64,000 bases of DNA. Source: Atrichornis clamosus (taxonomy: Eukaryota; Chordata; Aves; Passeriformes; Menuridae). Where the stretch lies: contig WBMZ01011748.1 in assembly GCA_013400975.1 (NCBI GenBank), positions 1 to 64,000 on the forward strand, in the 5' to 3' direction. A program made the position numbers and the translations under genes. Each line of letters begins with the position of its first letter. Position 1 is the stretch's first letter. The notes under the pieces are model-generated. The model was given only the letters and a program-made list of their open reading frames with translations, did not search any database and had not been told where the DNA came from. Positions 49,201-56,578 of the stretch are shown piece after piece.

Positions 49201-52200
49201 CAATTCCAGGGGCTGGACCAGAGCCAGCACCAACACTCCTACAGCCTTCAATGGCAGAGTACCTGCAGAACTCGTGGCTGTAAAATAACGATGCCCCTCC
49301 TCTGTGACAGTCATGGTGATCTATGCCCTCTCCAGATATGTTTGTGACTGATGTCAACTCAATGGAAAACCAAAACAAAACCTTGAATCAAAGCAGCAAA
49401 GAAAGCAAAACCTCTTTCTGATGGTCCTCAGCATCAAAGCATCCCGGGCCTTTTGTACCAGGCGCTGTGGGTTTAGTCCTTTACACAAACCAGACCCAAA
49501 GAAGATCAGAGCAACTGCTGCACTGGCCCAGAGCAGCAGTTCCTCCTGGTCCTTCAGCTTGTTTCTAGCAGTTACCAGTACGTGATGCTTCAAAGGAAGG
49601 TATAAACCAGCGTGATGTTGCTAACACATGGAGGTGACACGAGGAATACACTCATGAATGTAGATGCTGCTCTTACTCATGAATATGCTTAATGCTGAGA
49701 AACCAGGGAGCGAGACACTATTTCCCTTCCATCTGCTCTTCTCCTCGTTACCTTGCCAGCACCCCCAGCATCCTGGCTCTGGGGCAGCACCATTACCTGC
49801 GGGTCCACGGGTCGGAGCAGGGGCGGGGTCCGGGCCGGCTGCACGCCGCTGATGCTGAAGGACTCTGAGCGAGGAGGCAGGTTGGGGTCCGAAATCCTGT
49901 TGGCCACCTTGTGGGGCATGGCCGGCGAGCTCTGGCGATTGAGCCGCGAGCGCTCCTCCACCTGCGGGACATGGGAGAGGGGTCAGCGGCCCAAAAAACC
50001 CCACTTCCAATGGGAAACCAGGCCGTGCATAAACATACAGGAAACTCTTGATTTCTTCAGGTATATCATATCTATTGTTTGATCAATGTGGTGGTCAGTC
50101 AAAGGTTGGGCTTGATGATCTTGGAGGTCTTTTCCAATCTAAATGATTCTGTGATCATGGACTCCAAGTCACCCAGGAGACTGTGCAATAAATGCATTTT
50201 AAAGGCACCAAGAGGCCTATTAGTACTTACATGCTTAATTAATTTCTGAATATGAAATGGAAAAATAAAGAAACTAAAAAGAAAAAATGAACAAAAGGCA
50301 ACATGCCTTAGAGAGATGTTCCTAGAAGGTGACTCCTGAGAAGCTCTTGCTTCTTCTCAAATGGATCTTTAAGCAAGGGGACTGTTTTCCTTCACTATTA
50401 AAAACACCACAATGAGTGGTTTTGTTTGATCTGAATAAAAGAATAAACATGGCAGCCAGAGAATGGTTGGTTGGCTTCGATCTGGATTTAGTGAGTCTGG
50501 CACCTTGTCATGTACGGGAGGGGAAAAACCTCTATTACTGAGAGAGAAATCAACCCAAAGCCCACTGCTTTCAGCTACCCTTGATGGGAACATGGTGGTT
50601 TCAGCTCACCCAGCCATAAGTGCCATCATGCAGTTAGACTGTGCAGGCAGCATACGTTATGCAGAATTTTTGATATCTCGAGATCTGACATGTATTTTAT
50701 TTATGTGTCGTTAACGTGTTAAATACCCTTAGCGTGTCTCGATTCCACCATGGATGATGCCATGTTAAAAGGCAATTTTTACAACAGGTTTGCTTGGAAA
50801 GAACCACAGCTCTTCTTTAAGTAAATACTCATGAAACAAAAGAGCCATTATATGAATAAAAATGAATCTTTTACAGACACTGAGCAGGAGACAGAGTAAA
50901 ATCTAGATAAGAAATTTGTTTTATGGGCTGGTTCCTCTTGCAATTCATGAGGGGCCAGCTGGGCTACTGCTGTGTCCTAAAAGGTCACCACAACTTCCTT
51001 GGGCACTGCCCACCAGCCGGCAGAGGCCATGCAGAGCTCGGCTCAGCAGTGCCCAAGGAAGGTGGACACAGGGGTGGGAAGGGGAGCAGGATGGGAAGGA
51101 GATCTCGCTCTGAACAAGGGAGCAGCAGCACAAGTGCTGGGTCACAGGCTGGTCCAGTTCATCTCCTCATCAGCCAAGCCCTGGCACGGACACGACAGGC
51201 GGAGACGGTGCTGCCGGCTGCTCACCGGCACAGTGCCAGGCCCGGCGTGCAGCTGATTGTGGGGGATGGCAAAGCTGGTGTGGAGCAGAAGGCAGGAGAG
51301 GGATCACATGGGGATGTCTGGGTACTGGGAAGGAGAAAGGTGCTTGGTTTCCCACGGCCAGTATCTCCTCGCTTGCACCTTGTGGCATCAGCACAGCAAA
51401 GGATGCTCTTGGGACTCTCCAGCTGTACTTTGTTCTACTGACTCCACTATTAGGCAGAGAGGGGGGAAAAGGCAGCAAAACCCTTCAGGAATTCATCGTT
51501 GCTCCAGTACAGACCATCTCTAATTGAACTCAAGATTCCCCAAAAAATGAAACATCCTTAGTAGTTTCTGTGCAGTCCCAGTGGAAGGCTGCTAATGTTT
51601 TAATACATCACTTCAAAGTGAGAGCAGGATAAAAGCCATGGGGACTGAAGGAGGAGCTGAGGTGGGGTTGGCTGCTGCAGAGAACAGAACAGCTCGTGAT
51701 GCACAGCCGAGCTCCGAGTTCCCGGGAAGCTCTGAACAGTGGGAAAGCACCACAGGGGACAGGCATCATCTGGGAAATGCCTGATTAAACCCTTCCCCTT
51801 CTTTCTGCATGGTCATGTATGGTGTATTCCTGCCCAAACACATCCTGCAGCTGACCAAGCTTTGCCAGGCTATCTGCAACACCTTATTTAGCAAATACTG
51901 GTCCATAACAGACGAGTCAGTAATGAAGGGAGCTGCTAATTACAGGACCACTGCTTGGAGTACTATTGCCACATCCCTGGCTGGATCACCAGAGGGTCCC
52001 AACATGATCTCCAAAAATGACCCAGATAGTCCATGATTATAAGAGATGTGCCTGGATAAAAAGGGCAGCACCCAAGCTAAATCCAAAGTTAACTTCCAGT
52101 GGATAACCCTTCACTCACAAGATGAGTAGACACAACCACAGGGTGAGTGGCCATGGCCTCACCTTGATGCTTTATCCCCCTTCTGCAGGGACTTTGAGTC

Positions 52201-55200
52201 ACCCTGTGAAAATGTGGTGGGAAAATATGTGCATAAAGGAAAGGAATGAAAAGCAAAGAGGGGCATGGCACATGGAGAGCTCAGCTGTGGTGATCAAGCT
52301 CCTGAGAGAGAAGACTTGAGACCAAAAAGCACAAAAACAAGGACAGTATGGGATATAATGGAAAATCCTCAGGAAATATCCAAATAAGCCTTGCAGAGCC
52401 TTCAGAAATTGTAGGCTGAGCACCAGACTTGTCTTTTCATTGTTCCCAAAGGAAAATAAAGTCTCAATATTTCTGTTAAATTAGCATGCACGGGTTGGGT
52501 ATGGAAATTGCTAAACTATAGCAAGAGCCATGGTAGGCTGATTAAATATCAGCACAAGTCTATCTGTAGAGCCAGCAAGAGTGGGCCTTCAATATATGCA
52601 GTAAAGTACCTGAATTGTGCTAAAAGTGGGATTAAGCAGTAGATAAAATGGGATGGAGGCAAGAGGAGTCATTTTGAGAAATTCCCAATGGTGCTGTGCC
52701 AGGGTAGTACATCAAACTACTGCTCCCCAGAGTAGAAAGATACCACAGCTTGGAGCATTTAATTAGAAACCAGATGGAGGGACACAGGTAAGGAATAAAT
52801 GGTTTGGAGAGCTAATTGGTGGAAGCTGGAGAAGTTTCCCAACAACAGGAAACCTCACCTTCCCTATGATTTCAGCAAAGGCTGAGGCGGCCACATTCTG
52901 CTGCTCTTATTCACATTGTGCAGTTCCCAGTGTCCTGCTTCCAGTCACAGCATCAAAAAGATGTCAGCCCCACGGAACAGAAGAAATGGGCCTTTGTGTT
53001 TGAAAGGGAAAGCTAAATCCAGCACTTTTCTCCTTCATCCCAGACAAAGAATAAGACTTCTTTTAAAATATATTTGCTGAAGTTTTGCAGACAGTGCCAG
53101 AAGTACTTTAGCAACATTCTAGAGGGTTTACTTAAAACCAGGCAATGAAAGGGTTTACTCTCTTTTTCTTGCCCACTGCCTACTCTCAGTACTCTTGCAG
53201 ATGGAGAAGAGAGACCCAGTTCTGCACAAAGCTGCAGAAGCACCACCCAGGTGGAAGGCTCTCCTGTCAGAGGCAGCTCAGCACATCTGGAACACCTCAT
53301 CTGCAATCCCAATTACCAAACCTCTTCTTCCGCTGGGAGGGATGGAGAATGATGATGCAACTCCATGAAAACATATCTCACCTGGTGAATTGCCACCACA
53401 AGAGACTGAAAACTAAATTGAAAGGGAACAAAGGAAAAACCCAAGGGAGTGTGTAAAGAGATGAGAAGAATTTTTGACAACCACATCTGTGATGGTTCAG
53501 AAAGGCCAAGAACTGTTCATATCATTGGCCTTTGCTTAGCAGCAGGCAGCTAGCTGAATTCCTTGAGCATTCAATGCTTGCAGGTATTGTGGATGCAGCT
53601 GAGAACTGTCAAGAGGAAAGACCAGAAGAGAGCTACATGTTGGATGCACATCACATGTCTGCCAGGACTAAAGGATGCCAGACATCTGGCAGCAGAGCAG
53701 TGATCCTGCTTAGTAGAAAGAATAGGGAAGTTATTAAAAGATCTTTCTATCCAGGAGTAGGGTTACAAAAGTAAACAAAGAAGAACTTTAGAAAAATTAA
53801 CAGCAAGAGCAGGCACGAGTCTTACTGGAGCTACCACAAACAGATTAAGGAGAAAGAGTTTGCACATGATCCTGAATCCGCACTGCAGACAATGCATGTC
53901 TTAATCTTTTCAAGACTATTCAGACAAGCAATAATTAATATTCAAGATCTCAGAACTGTTACAACAATTCTCTCTTTTTGCTTTAGAGAAAAAAATCAGG
54001 AAAGAGCAACCCCTAGAGATACAGCCCTGAGCCTGCATGGGAAAAGCTGTCCCCTCCAGCCCCAGTTAGGGCTTGGCAAGGAATCCCACGACCATCATTC
54101 ACCCCTGACCCCTTCAGACTTGTGGACATGCCAGAAAGGAAAACGAGGAGATGATCTCCAAGGTCCATTCCAACCCCTTGACATTCTACGTCCACAAGTC
54201 CACGGATAGGGCTAAACCCCTCCAGAAGTGATCCATCTTCCTTCCTTGCATGCCCTCATGGAAAAACTTCCTTCCCCCCTGCTTGTACAAACACACACAC
54301 ACTGCACCGAACTGGGAGTGTTCCCAGCACAGCTGATGGCACCTGCTGGATCCCAACCCTGCTCAGGAGAACCTGCCACGTGTATTTCAGACCAACCACG
54401 GCCCAGCCCTGCGGATGCAGACGAGCACCGCCGTGCTCCCTGCTCCCCCCTACCTCCTTGGCCCACGCTGGCTTCTCGCTGGCATTTATCCCTTCTTTGT
54501 AGTGGTAGAGGGGTTTCTTCTCTGCTGGCCTCTGGTCCTGCCTCTGCTGCTGCTGCTGCTGCTGCAGGGACACCAGGTAGTCCCGCTCCTGCTGGAGCTG
54601 CCTCTGCAGCCTCTCCGCCTGCCGCTGCTCCTCCAGCTGCTTGCGCTTGTACTCCTACCCAGAAGAAAACACAGTGACAGGGTGCCCAGCCAGCCTGCAA
54701 GCTGCAGATTTATCTGTTCGGGTGGAAAATGGGGCCTGAGCATCTGAAAGGTTGTTTTCTGGCAGAGCTCACTGATTTGAAAGACTTTGGGGACTGAGCT
54801 GTAAAGCATCCCTGAGGAGAGAACAACAAATTCAGAGTTGTGACTCTGCCGTTGATGCTCTGCAGCCACTGAACTGCCCTGTTTGGTGGGAATGGGGGTG
54901 TGAGCGCTGCTTGGTCAGGGAAACCCGGCAAGACCCACTGAGGGCTGATGTTTGCTCAGGAGCTACCATTGACTTTGCTCAGGTTTTTCTGGACGAGAAG
55001 AACAAAGGATCAATCCCATGAGGTGCCAAACATCACCTGGTCAAGATGGGGCTCTGAGTAAACTGGTCTAGTGGTAGGGGTCCCTACCCATGGCAAAGGG
55101 GCTGGAACAAGATGGTCTTTAACACCCCTTCCAACCCATATCATTCCATGATTCTGTGGTCAGGAAAACCCAACCAAAGCCATCTTCTCTGCAGGACCAA

Positions 55201-56578
55201 TTCATTGATCCTGGGAAGAGCCACACAGCAGAGTCAATTGTGGGATCTTTCTGAATCCCTATGGCTCTATGAGTTTTAAGGAGTAAATAATTTTGGAAGG
55301 TCCTTTTAAAAGGCAAGGGCTTGTGTGAGGATTTTTCTTTTTCCTAAATAAAATGGCAAGACCAAAAAAGAGTAACACCTGTGGATTAAAAGAAAATGCA
55401 GTAAGAGTAACAGCTACCAGCACTAAAAATGATAACTCAAACCCAAATTAAATAAAAAAGAGGACATCTAGAATGCAAACAGCACACAGGGGAATACACA
55501 GTGTTCCTGAGAGGAAATTAAAACAAAAGCCTTCACTCAGAACACGAAGAACAGCATGACAGGGTGGGTTTGACGGATGCAGGCACGCGACAGCTCGAAC
55601 ACATCCCAACATGCTGCAAACAGCCTCCAAAACTTCACAGCAGCAACCAGGGCTGCTCCTCTCACAAGGGCACACACACGCCAGCGCCGCAGAGGGGTCG
55701 CAACGAGAGCCGTGCACCCTGAGGGGACCCAGCCCGGAGCAGCAGCAGGGGATTGAGGCATGCTGCAGCCATGGAGCGGGACAGGAGGCTCCAGGGAGGG
55801 TGGTGACAGTGGTGTCCCCCACGTCTGGGCACAGCAGGAGGCACTGGGGGGACACGGGTGCACGCGGGCACATGCGGACACAACAAAGGCAGAAAGCAGC
55901 AAGCGTGGCCGTGGCCTCCCATTTACCAGAAGTAGCGCTTGCTCCTGCAACAACTGCTGCTGCAGGATCTCTAACTGTCTCTGCTCCTCCTCTAACTGTC
56001 GCCTGATGTACTCCTGGAGCCATGGGCAGCAAGAATCAAAGGAAAAAGAGAGAGAAGGTAAAAGAACCGGTATTTCCCGAGACAAAGGAGAAGGAGGTGG
56101 GCACCCACGTCTGTCCCACCCAAGTGATACGATCAATCAGCCCAGGCACCCTCCATCCCTGCCCAAAGAGTCCAGGGTGTCCATCACCTATAGGGATGGA
56201 AACCACTGGGAAATGGCAAACATCACCCAGAATTAACAAAAAATCTGACCCTGGGAACAAGCGGGTGCAAAAAACCTGCATCAAGCGTCTTCACATCTGC
56301 AGGCCAGCAAGTAGATCCACACAGGAATAAACAACAGCAGTGAAAGCCACACACGCAGTGTTAACAATTAAGCAATTTGCTCTCAAGTAGTAAAAAAATG
56401 AATGTTTACAAGAAAATCTCTGATTAGAGGCAGAGGAATCCGTGCTGAAGGCGATGGCCCCCATTACCTGCTCGTGCTCCGCGCGCCGCCGCTCCTCCTC
56501 CCGCCGCATCTGCTCCTCGTAGTGCCGGCGCTGCTCCCGCTCCTGCTGCTTCCGCAGCTCCTTCTCCCGCCTCTGTTG
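22122..56578 (-). CDS. TNIK: TNIK, TRAF2- and NCK-interacting STE20 kinase: C-terminal 957 residues (21 exons, 5' part outside window)
   Basis: Germinal-centre-kinase family Ser/Thr kinase (with MINK1 and MAP4K4) acting in Wnt/TCF, JNK, Rap2 and actin signalling and at synapses. Exons: 56578-56468, 56013-55927, 54654-54454, 49961-49797, 48153-47914, 45638-45532, 43271-43108, 42070-41973, 41254-41231, 37606-37422, 35401-35275, 33134-32970, 30086-29972, 29594-29424, 29152-29009, 27471-27337, 27081-26981, 25537-25388, 24676-24517, 23891-23752, 22205-22122; 2874 bp, in frame throughout. In order: charged coiled coil, Ser/Pro-rich linker (TRAF2/NCK-binding zone in the family), acidic Ser/Glu tract, then the CNH domain from about the exon at 29594 to the end. 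Near-identical to human TNIK across CNH. The kinase domain and first coiled-coil exons lie right of 64000. MINK1/MAP4K4 are excluded by the linker sequence. Confidence 0.97.
22206..23751 (-). other. TNIK: TNIK last intron
   Basis: About 1.5 kb; no exon, LINE or RNA gene recognised. The next introns right, 23892-24516 (with the 11-bp tandem repeat), 24677-25387, 25538-26980 and 27472-29008, are also without recognisable genes. Confidence 0.8.
23752..23891 (-). CDS. TNIK: TNIK exon: CNH domain
   Basis: [20 protein letters not shown] to [11 protein letters not shown]. 140 bp, acceptor tttgacag, donor GTAAGT. Confidence 0.96.
24258..24310. repeat. 11-bp tandem repeat, about 4.8 copies
   Basis: Unit CTTATATTTAT: copies start at 24258, 24269, 24280 and 24291, then a partial at 24302. 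The middle two copies are identical; the outer ones have 1-3 changes. Lies in a TNIK intron. Confidence 0.9.
24517..24676 (-). CDS. TNIK: TNIK exon: CNH domain
   Basis: [20 protein letters not shown] to [11 protein letters not shown]. 160 bp, acceptor cacctgcag, donor GTAGGT, split Ala codon at the end. Confidence 0.96.
25388..25537 (-). CDS. TNIK: TNIK exon: CNH domain
   Basis: [20 protein letters not shown] to YDIYIPSH, 150 bp, phase 0/0. The acceptor is ttataaaag with a poor pyrimidine tract; a stronger-looking TCTTTTGCAG follows 10 bases inside the exon but would shift the frame. Donor GTGAGT. Confidence 0.93.
26981..27081 (-). CDS. TNIK: TNIK exon: CNH domain
   Basis: [20 protein letters not shown] to HKFMAFK. 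101 bp, acceptor attttag, donor GTATGT. Confidence 0.96.
27337..27471 (-). CDS. TNIK: TNIK exon: CNH domain
   Basis: [20 protein letters not shown] to [11 protein letters not shown]. 135 bp, acceptor ccaacag, donor GTGAGT, one base of the next Val codon at the end. Confidence 0.96.
29009..29152 (-). CDS. TNIK: TNIK exon: CNH domain
   Basis: [20 protein letters not shown] to [10 protein letters not shown]. Beta-propeller blade of CNH. 144 bp, acceptor ctctccag, donor G/GTGCTC, which is weak after the GT. Confidence 0.96.
29424..29594 (-). CDS. TNIK: TNIK exon: start of CNH domain
   Basis: [19 protein letters not shown], then [20 protein letters not shown], ending SEILCAALW. Last part is the first CNH strand. 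171 bp, acceptor ttgccag, donor GTAAGC. Confidence 0.96.
29972..30086 (-). CDS. TNIK: TNIK exon: linker with DEDEDEDEE
   Basis: [20 protein letters not shown] then [18 protein letters not shown]. The acidic stretch is coded by a GAT/GAA repeat and is slightly longer and more regular than in human. 115 bp, donor GTAGGA. Confidence 0.95.
30087..32969 (-). other. TNIK: TNIK intron, 2.9 kb
   Basis: No coding exon, recognisable repeat or RNA gene seen. The right half (31950-32700) is AT-rich. Confidence 0.8.
32970..33134 (-). CDS. TNIK: TNIK exon: linker, in-frame 165 bp
   Basis: [20 protein letters not shown] to MDSVPE. Phase 0/0, so skipping would keep the frame. The acceptor is preceded by an unusually long pyrimidine tract (33152-33212). 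Donor GTAGGT. Confidence 0.95.
33152..33212 (-). promoter_or_regulatory. TNIK: Long polypyrimidine tract before TNIK exon 33134-32970
   Basis: On the sense strand about 60 bases are nearly all C/T, with several TTCTCTT/TCTCTTC motifs of the kind bound by PTB proteins, ending about 18 bases before the acceptor. Likely a strong or regulated 3' splice site. Confidence 0.5.
35275..35401 (-). CDS. TNIK: TNIK exon: linker
   Basis: [20 protein letters not shown] to REGTLMVRE. 127 bp, acceptor tccccag, donor GTAAGT, ends phase 0. Confidence 0.95.
36452..36575 (-). repeat. CR1-type LINE 3' tail, reverse orientation
   Basis: Plus strand reads 'atcagagaatcaaagaattg', 'gttggaaaagacctctgaa', then 'accaacaccatcattttcaccgctaaaccatgtccctgaagcc', the complement of a CR1 3' end. 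Diverged. Confidence 0.75.
37332..37389. repeat. 29-bp tandem duplication
   Basis: Two adjacent copies beginning CTCCAG(A/G)CCAAGACACACC, differing at 5 of 29 positions. They lie 32 bases inside the intron after the donor of the 37606-37422 exon. Confidence 0.8.
37422..37606 (-). CDS. TNIK: TNIK exon: acidic Ser/Glu tract
   Basis: [20 protein letters not shown], then [20 protein letters not shown], ending in SDIPRL. Strong casein-kinase-2-like acidic serine cluster. 185 bp, ends in two bases of an Ile codon, donor GTGAGA. Confidence 0.96.
37607..41230 (-). other. TNIK: TNIK intron, 3.6 kb
   Basis: Holds a plus-strand CR1 fragment, an alternating purine/pyrimidine stretch near 37860-37900, an AATAAT run near 38248 and a poly(A) near 38332. 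No exon recognised. Confidence 0.8.
39125..39355 (+). repeat. CR1-type LINE fragment
   Basis: Typical CR1 3' sequence: 'ggaagaaattctttattc', 'gagggtggttcagccctggcacaggttgcccagagaagctgtgg', 'catggaagtgtccaaggccagg', ending 'ccttccaaccccaaccattctgtgattct'. Confidence 0.92.
41231..41254 (-). CDS. TNIK: TNIK 24-nt microexon
   Basis: Encodes SYKKAIDE, phase 0/0, acceptor cccacag and a weak donor GTTAGT. It matches in length and position the 8-residue segment that human TNIK isoforms include or skip. Too short for ordinary ORF finding. Confidence 0.92.
41973..42070 (-). CDS. TNIK: TNIK exon: linker
   Basis: [18 protein letters not shown] to TRPSRPA, 98 bp. Shows more substitutions against human than its neighbours. 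Acceptor cacccag, donor GTGAGT. Confidence 0.93.
43108..43271 (-). CDS. TNIK: TNIK exon: Ser/Gln/Gly-rich linker
   Basis: [20 protein letters not shown] followed by a low-complexity Ser6 and [18 protein letters not shown] tract, ending ERNRVR. 164 bp, phase 2 entry, one base left over, donor GTGAGC. Probably disordered and phosphorylated. Confidence 0.95.
45532..45638 (-). CDS. TNIK: TNIK exon: linker
   Basis: [19 protein letters not shown] to SQPIRA plus a split Ser codon (AG/C). 107 bp, acceptor tttccag, donor GTATGG. Confidence 0.95.
47914..48153 (-). CDS. TNIK: TNIK exon: linker, PPLPPR region
   Basis: 80 residues from [11 protein letters not shown] to RQEEDIPPK, with the Pro-rich [13 protein letters not shown] that resembles an SH3-binding site. 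240 bp, phase 0/0, acceptor gcttag, donor GTAACA. On the sense strand the acceptor is preceded by long T runs (48185-48262). Confidence 0.95.
48154..49796 (-). other. TNIK: TNIK intron with A-rich runs
   Basis: 1.6 kb. At 48185-48262 and near 48495 the plus strand has several A runs of 8-16 bases, which are T runs on the sense strand just before the acceptor at 48153. Nothing else recognised. Confidence 0.8.
49797..49961 (-). CDS. TNIK: TNIK exon: 55-residue linker cassette
   Basis: [15 protein letters not shown] to LLRPVDPQ, 165 bp, phase 0/0. Its 55-residue length equals the second known optional segment of human TNIK. Contains Ser-rich RSESFSISG and Pro-rich PARTPP motifs. Acceptor ccgcag, donor GTAATG. 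Confidence 0.95.
50080..50157 (+). repeat. CR1-type LINE 3' tail
   Basis: 'gatcaatgtggtggtcagtc', 'ggttgggcttgatgatcttggaggtcttttccaatctaaatgattctgtgat': the last part of a CR1 element. Confidence 0.85.
54130..54195 (+). repeat. Probable CR1 3' tail
   Basis: 'agatgatctccaaggtccattccaaccccttgacattctacg' resembles the CR1 end but is short and diverged. Confidence 0.6.
54454..54654 (-). CDS. TNIK: TNIK exon: coiled coil end with Gln7 run
   Basis: 67 residues from [12 protein letters not shown] to SEKPAWAKE. Carries seven consecutive CAG codons (Leu-Gln7-Arg) where human TNIK, as I recall it, has LQHQRQEQ. Followed by the conserved [10 protein letters not shown]. Acceptor gggtag, donor GTAGGG, phase 0/0. 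Confidence 0.95.
54547..54569 (-). repeat. TNIK: In-frame (CAG)7 microsatellite in TNIK exon
   Basis: Seven pure CTG units on the plus strand, read as seven CAG (Gln) codons on the sense strand of the coiled-coil exon. Position given to within a base or two. Confidence 0.85.
54655..55926 (-). other. TNIK: TNIK intron, 1.3 kb
   Basis: Contains the CR1 fragment at 55030-55165; no other feature recognised. The neighbouring intron 56014-56467 is empty. Confidence 0.8.
55030..55165 (+). repeat. CR1-type LINE 3' fragment
   Basis: 'aactggtctagtggtagggg', 'ccatggcaaaggggctggaacaagatggtctttaa', 'cccttccaacccatatcattccatgattctgtgg': a clear CR1 3' end. Confidence 0.9.
55927..56013 (-). CDS. TNIK: TNIK exon: 29-residue coiled-coil cassette
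   Basis: [11 protein letters not shown] to LLQEQALLL, 87 bp, phase 0/0. Its length and place match the 29-residue segment that is alternatively included in human TNIK isoforms. Acceptor ggctccag, donor GTAAAT. Confidence 0.95.
56468..56578 (-). CDS. TNIK: TNIK exon: coiled coil (first in window)
   Basis: 37 residues, [12 protein letters not shown] through to RRAEHEQ; almost only Arg, Glu and Gln, forming a long charged helix. Acceptor cccccacag, donor GTAATG, phase 0/0. Confidence 0.96.

Larger units (their letters stand above)
49962..54453 (-). other. TNIK: TNIK intron, 4.5 kb
   Basis: Contains CR1 tails at 50080-50157 and 54130-54195. The stretch 51800-53800 has an even composition and many short frames, perhaps old interspersed repeat, but I recognise no family. 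Confidence 0.75.

Noticed and set aside
51800..53800. Possible retroelement in a TNIK intron
   Set aside because: Phrases look repeat-like, but I found no terminal repeats, no reverse transcriptase motif and no family match; a repeat-library search would decide.
55448..56136. Minus frames of 194 and 199 codons
   Set aside because: Only the 87 bases at 56013-55927 encode TNIK; the remainder is intron with Cys/Pro-rich chance translation.
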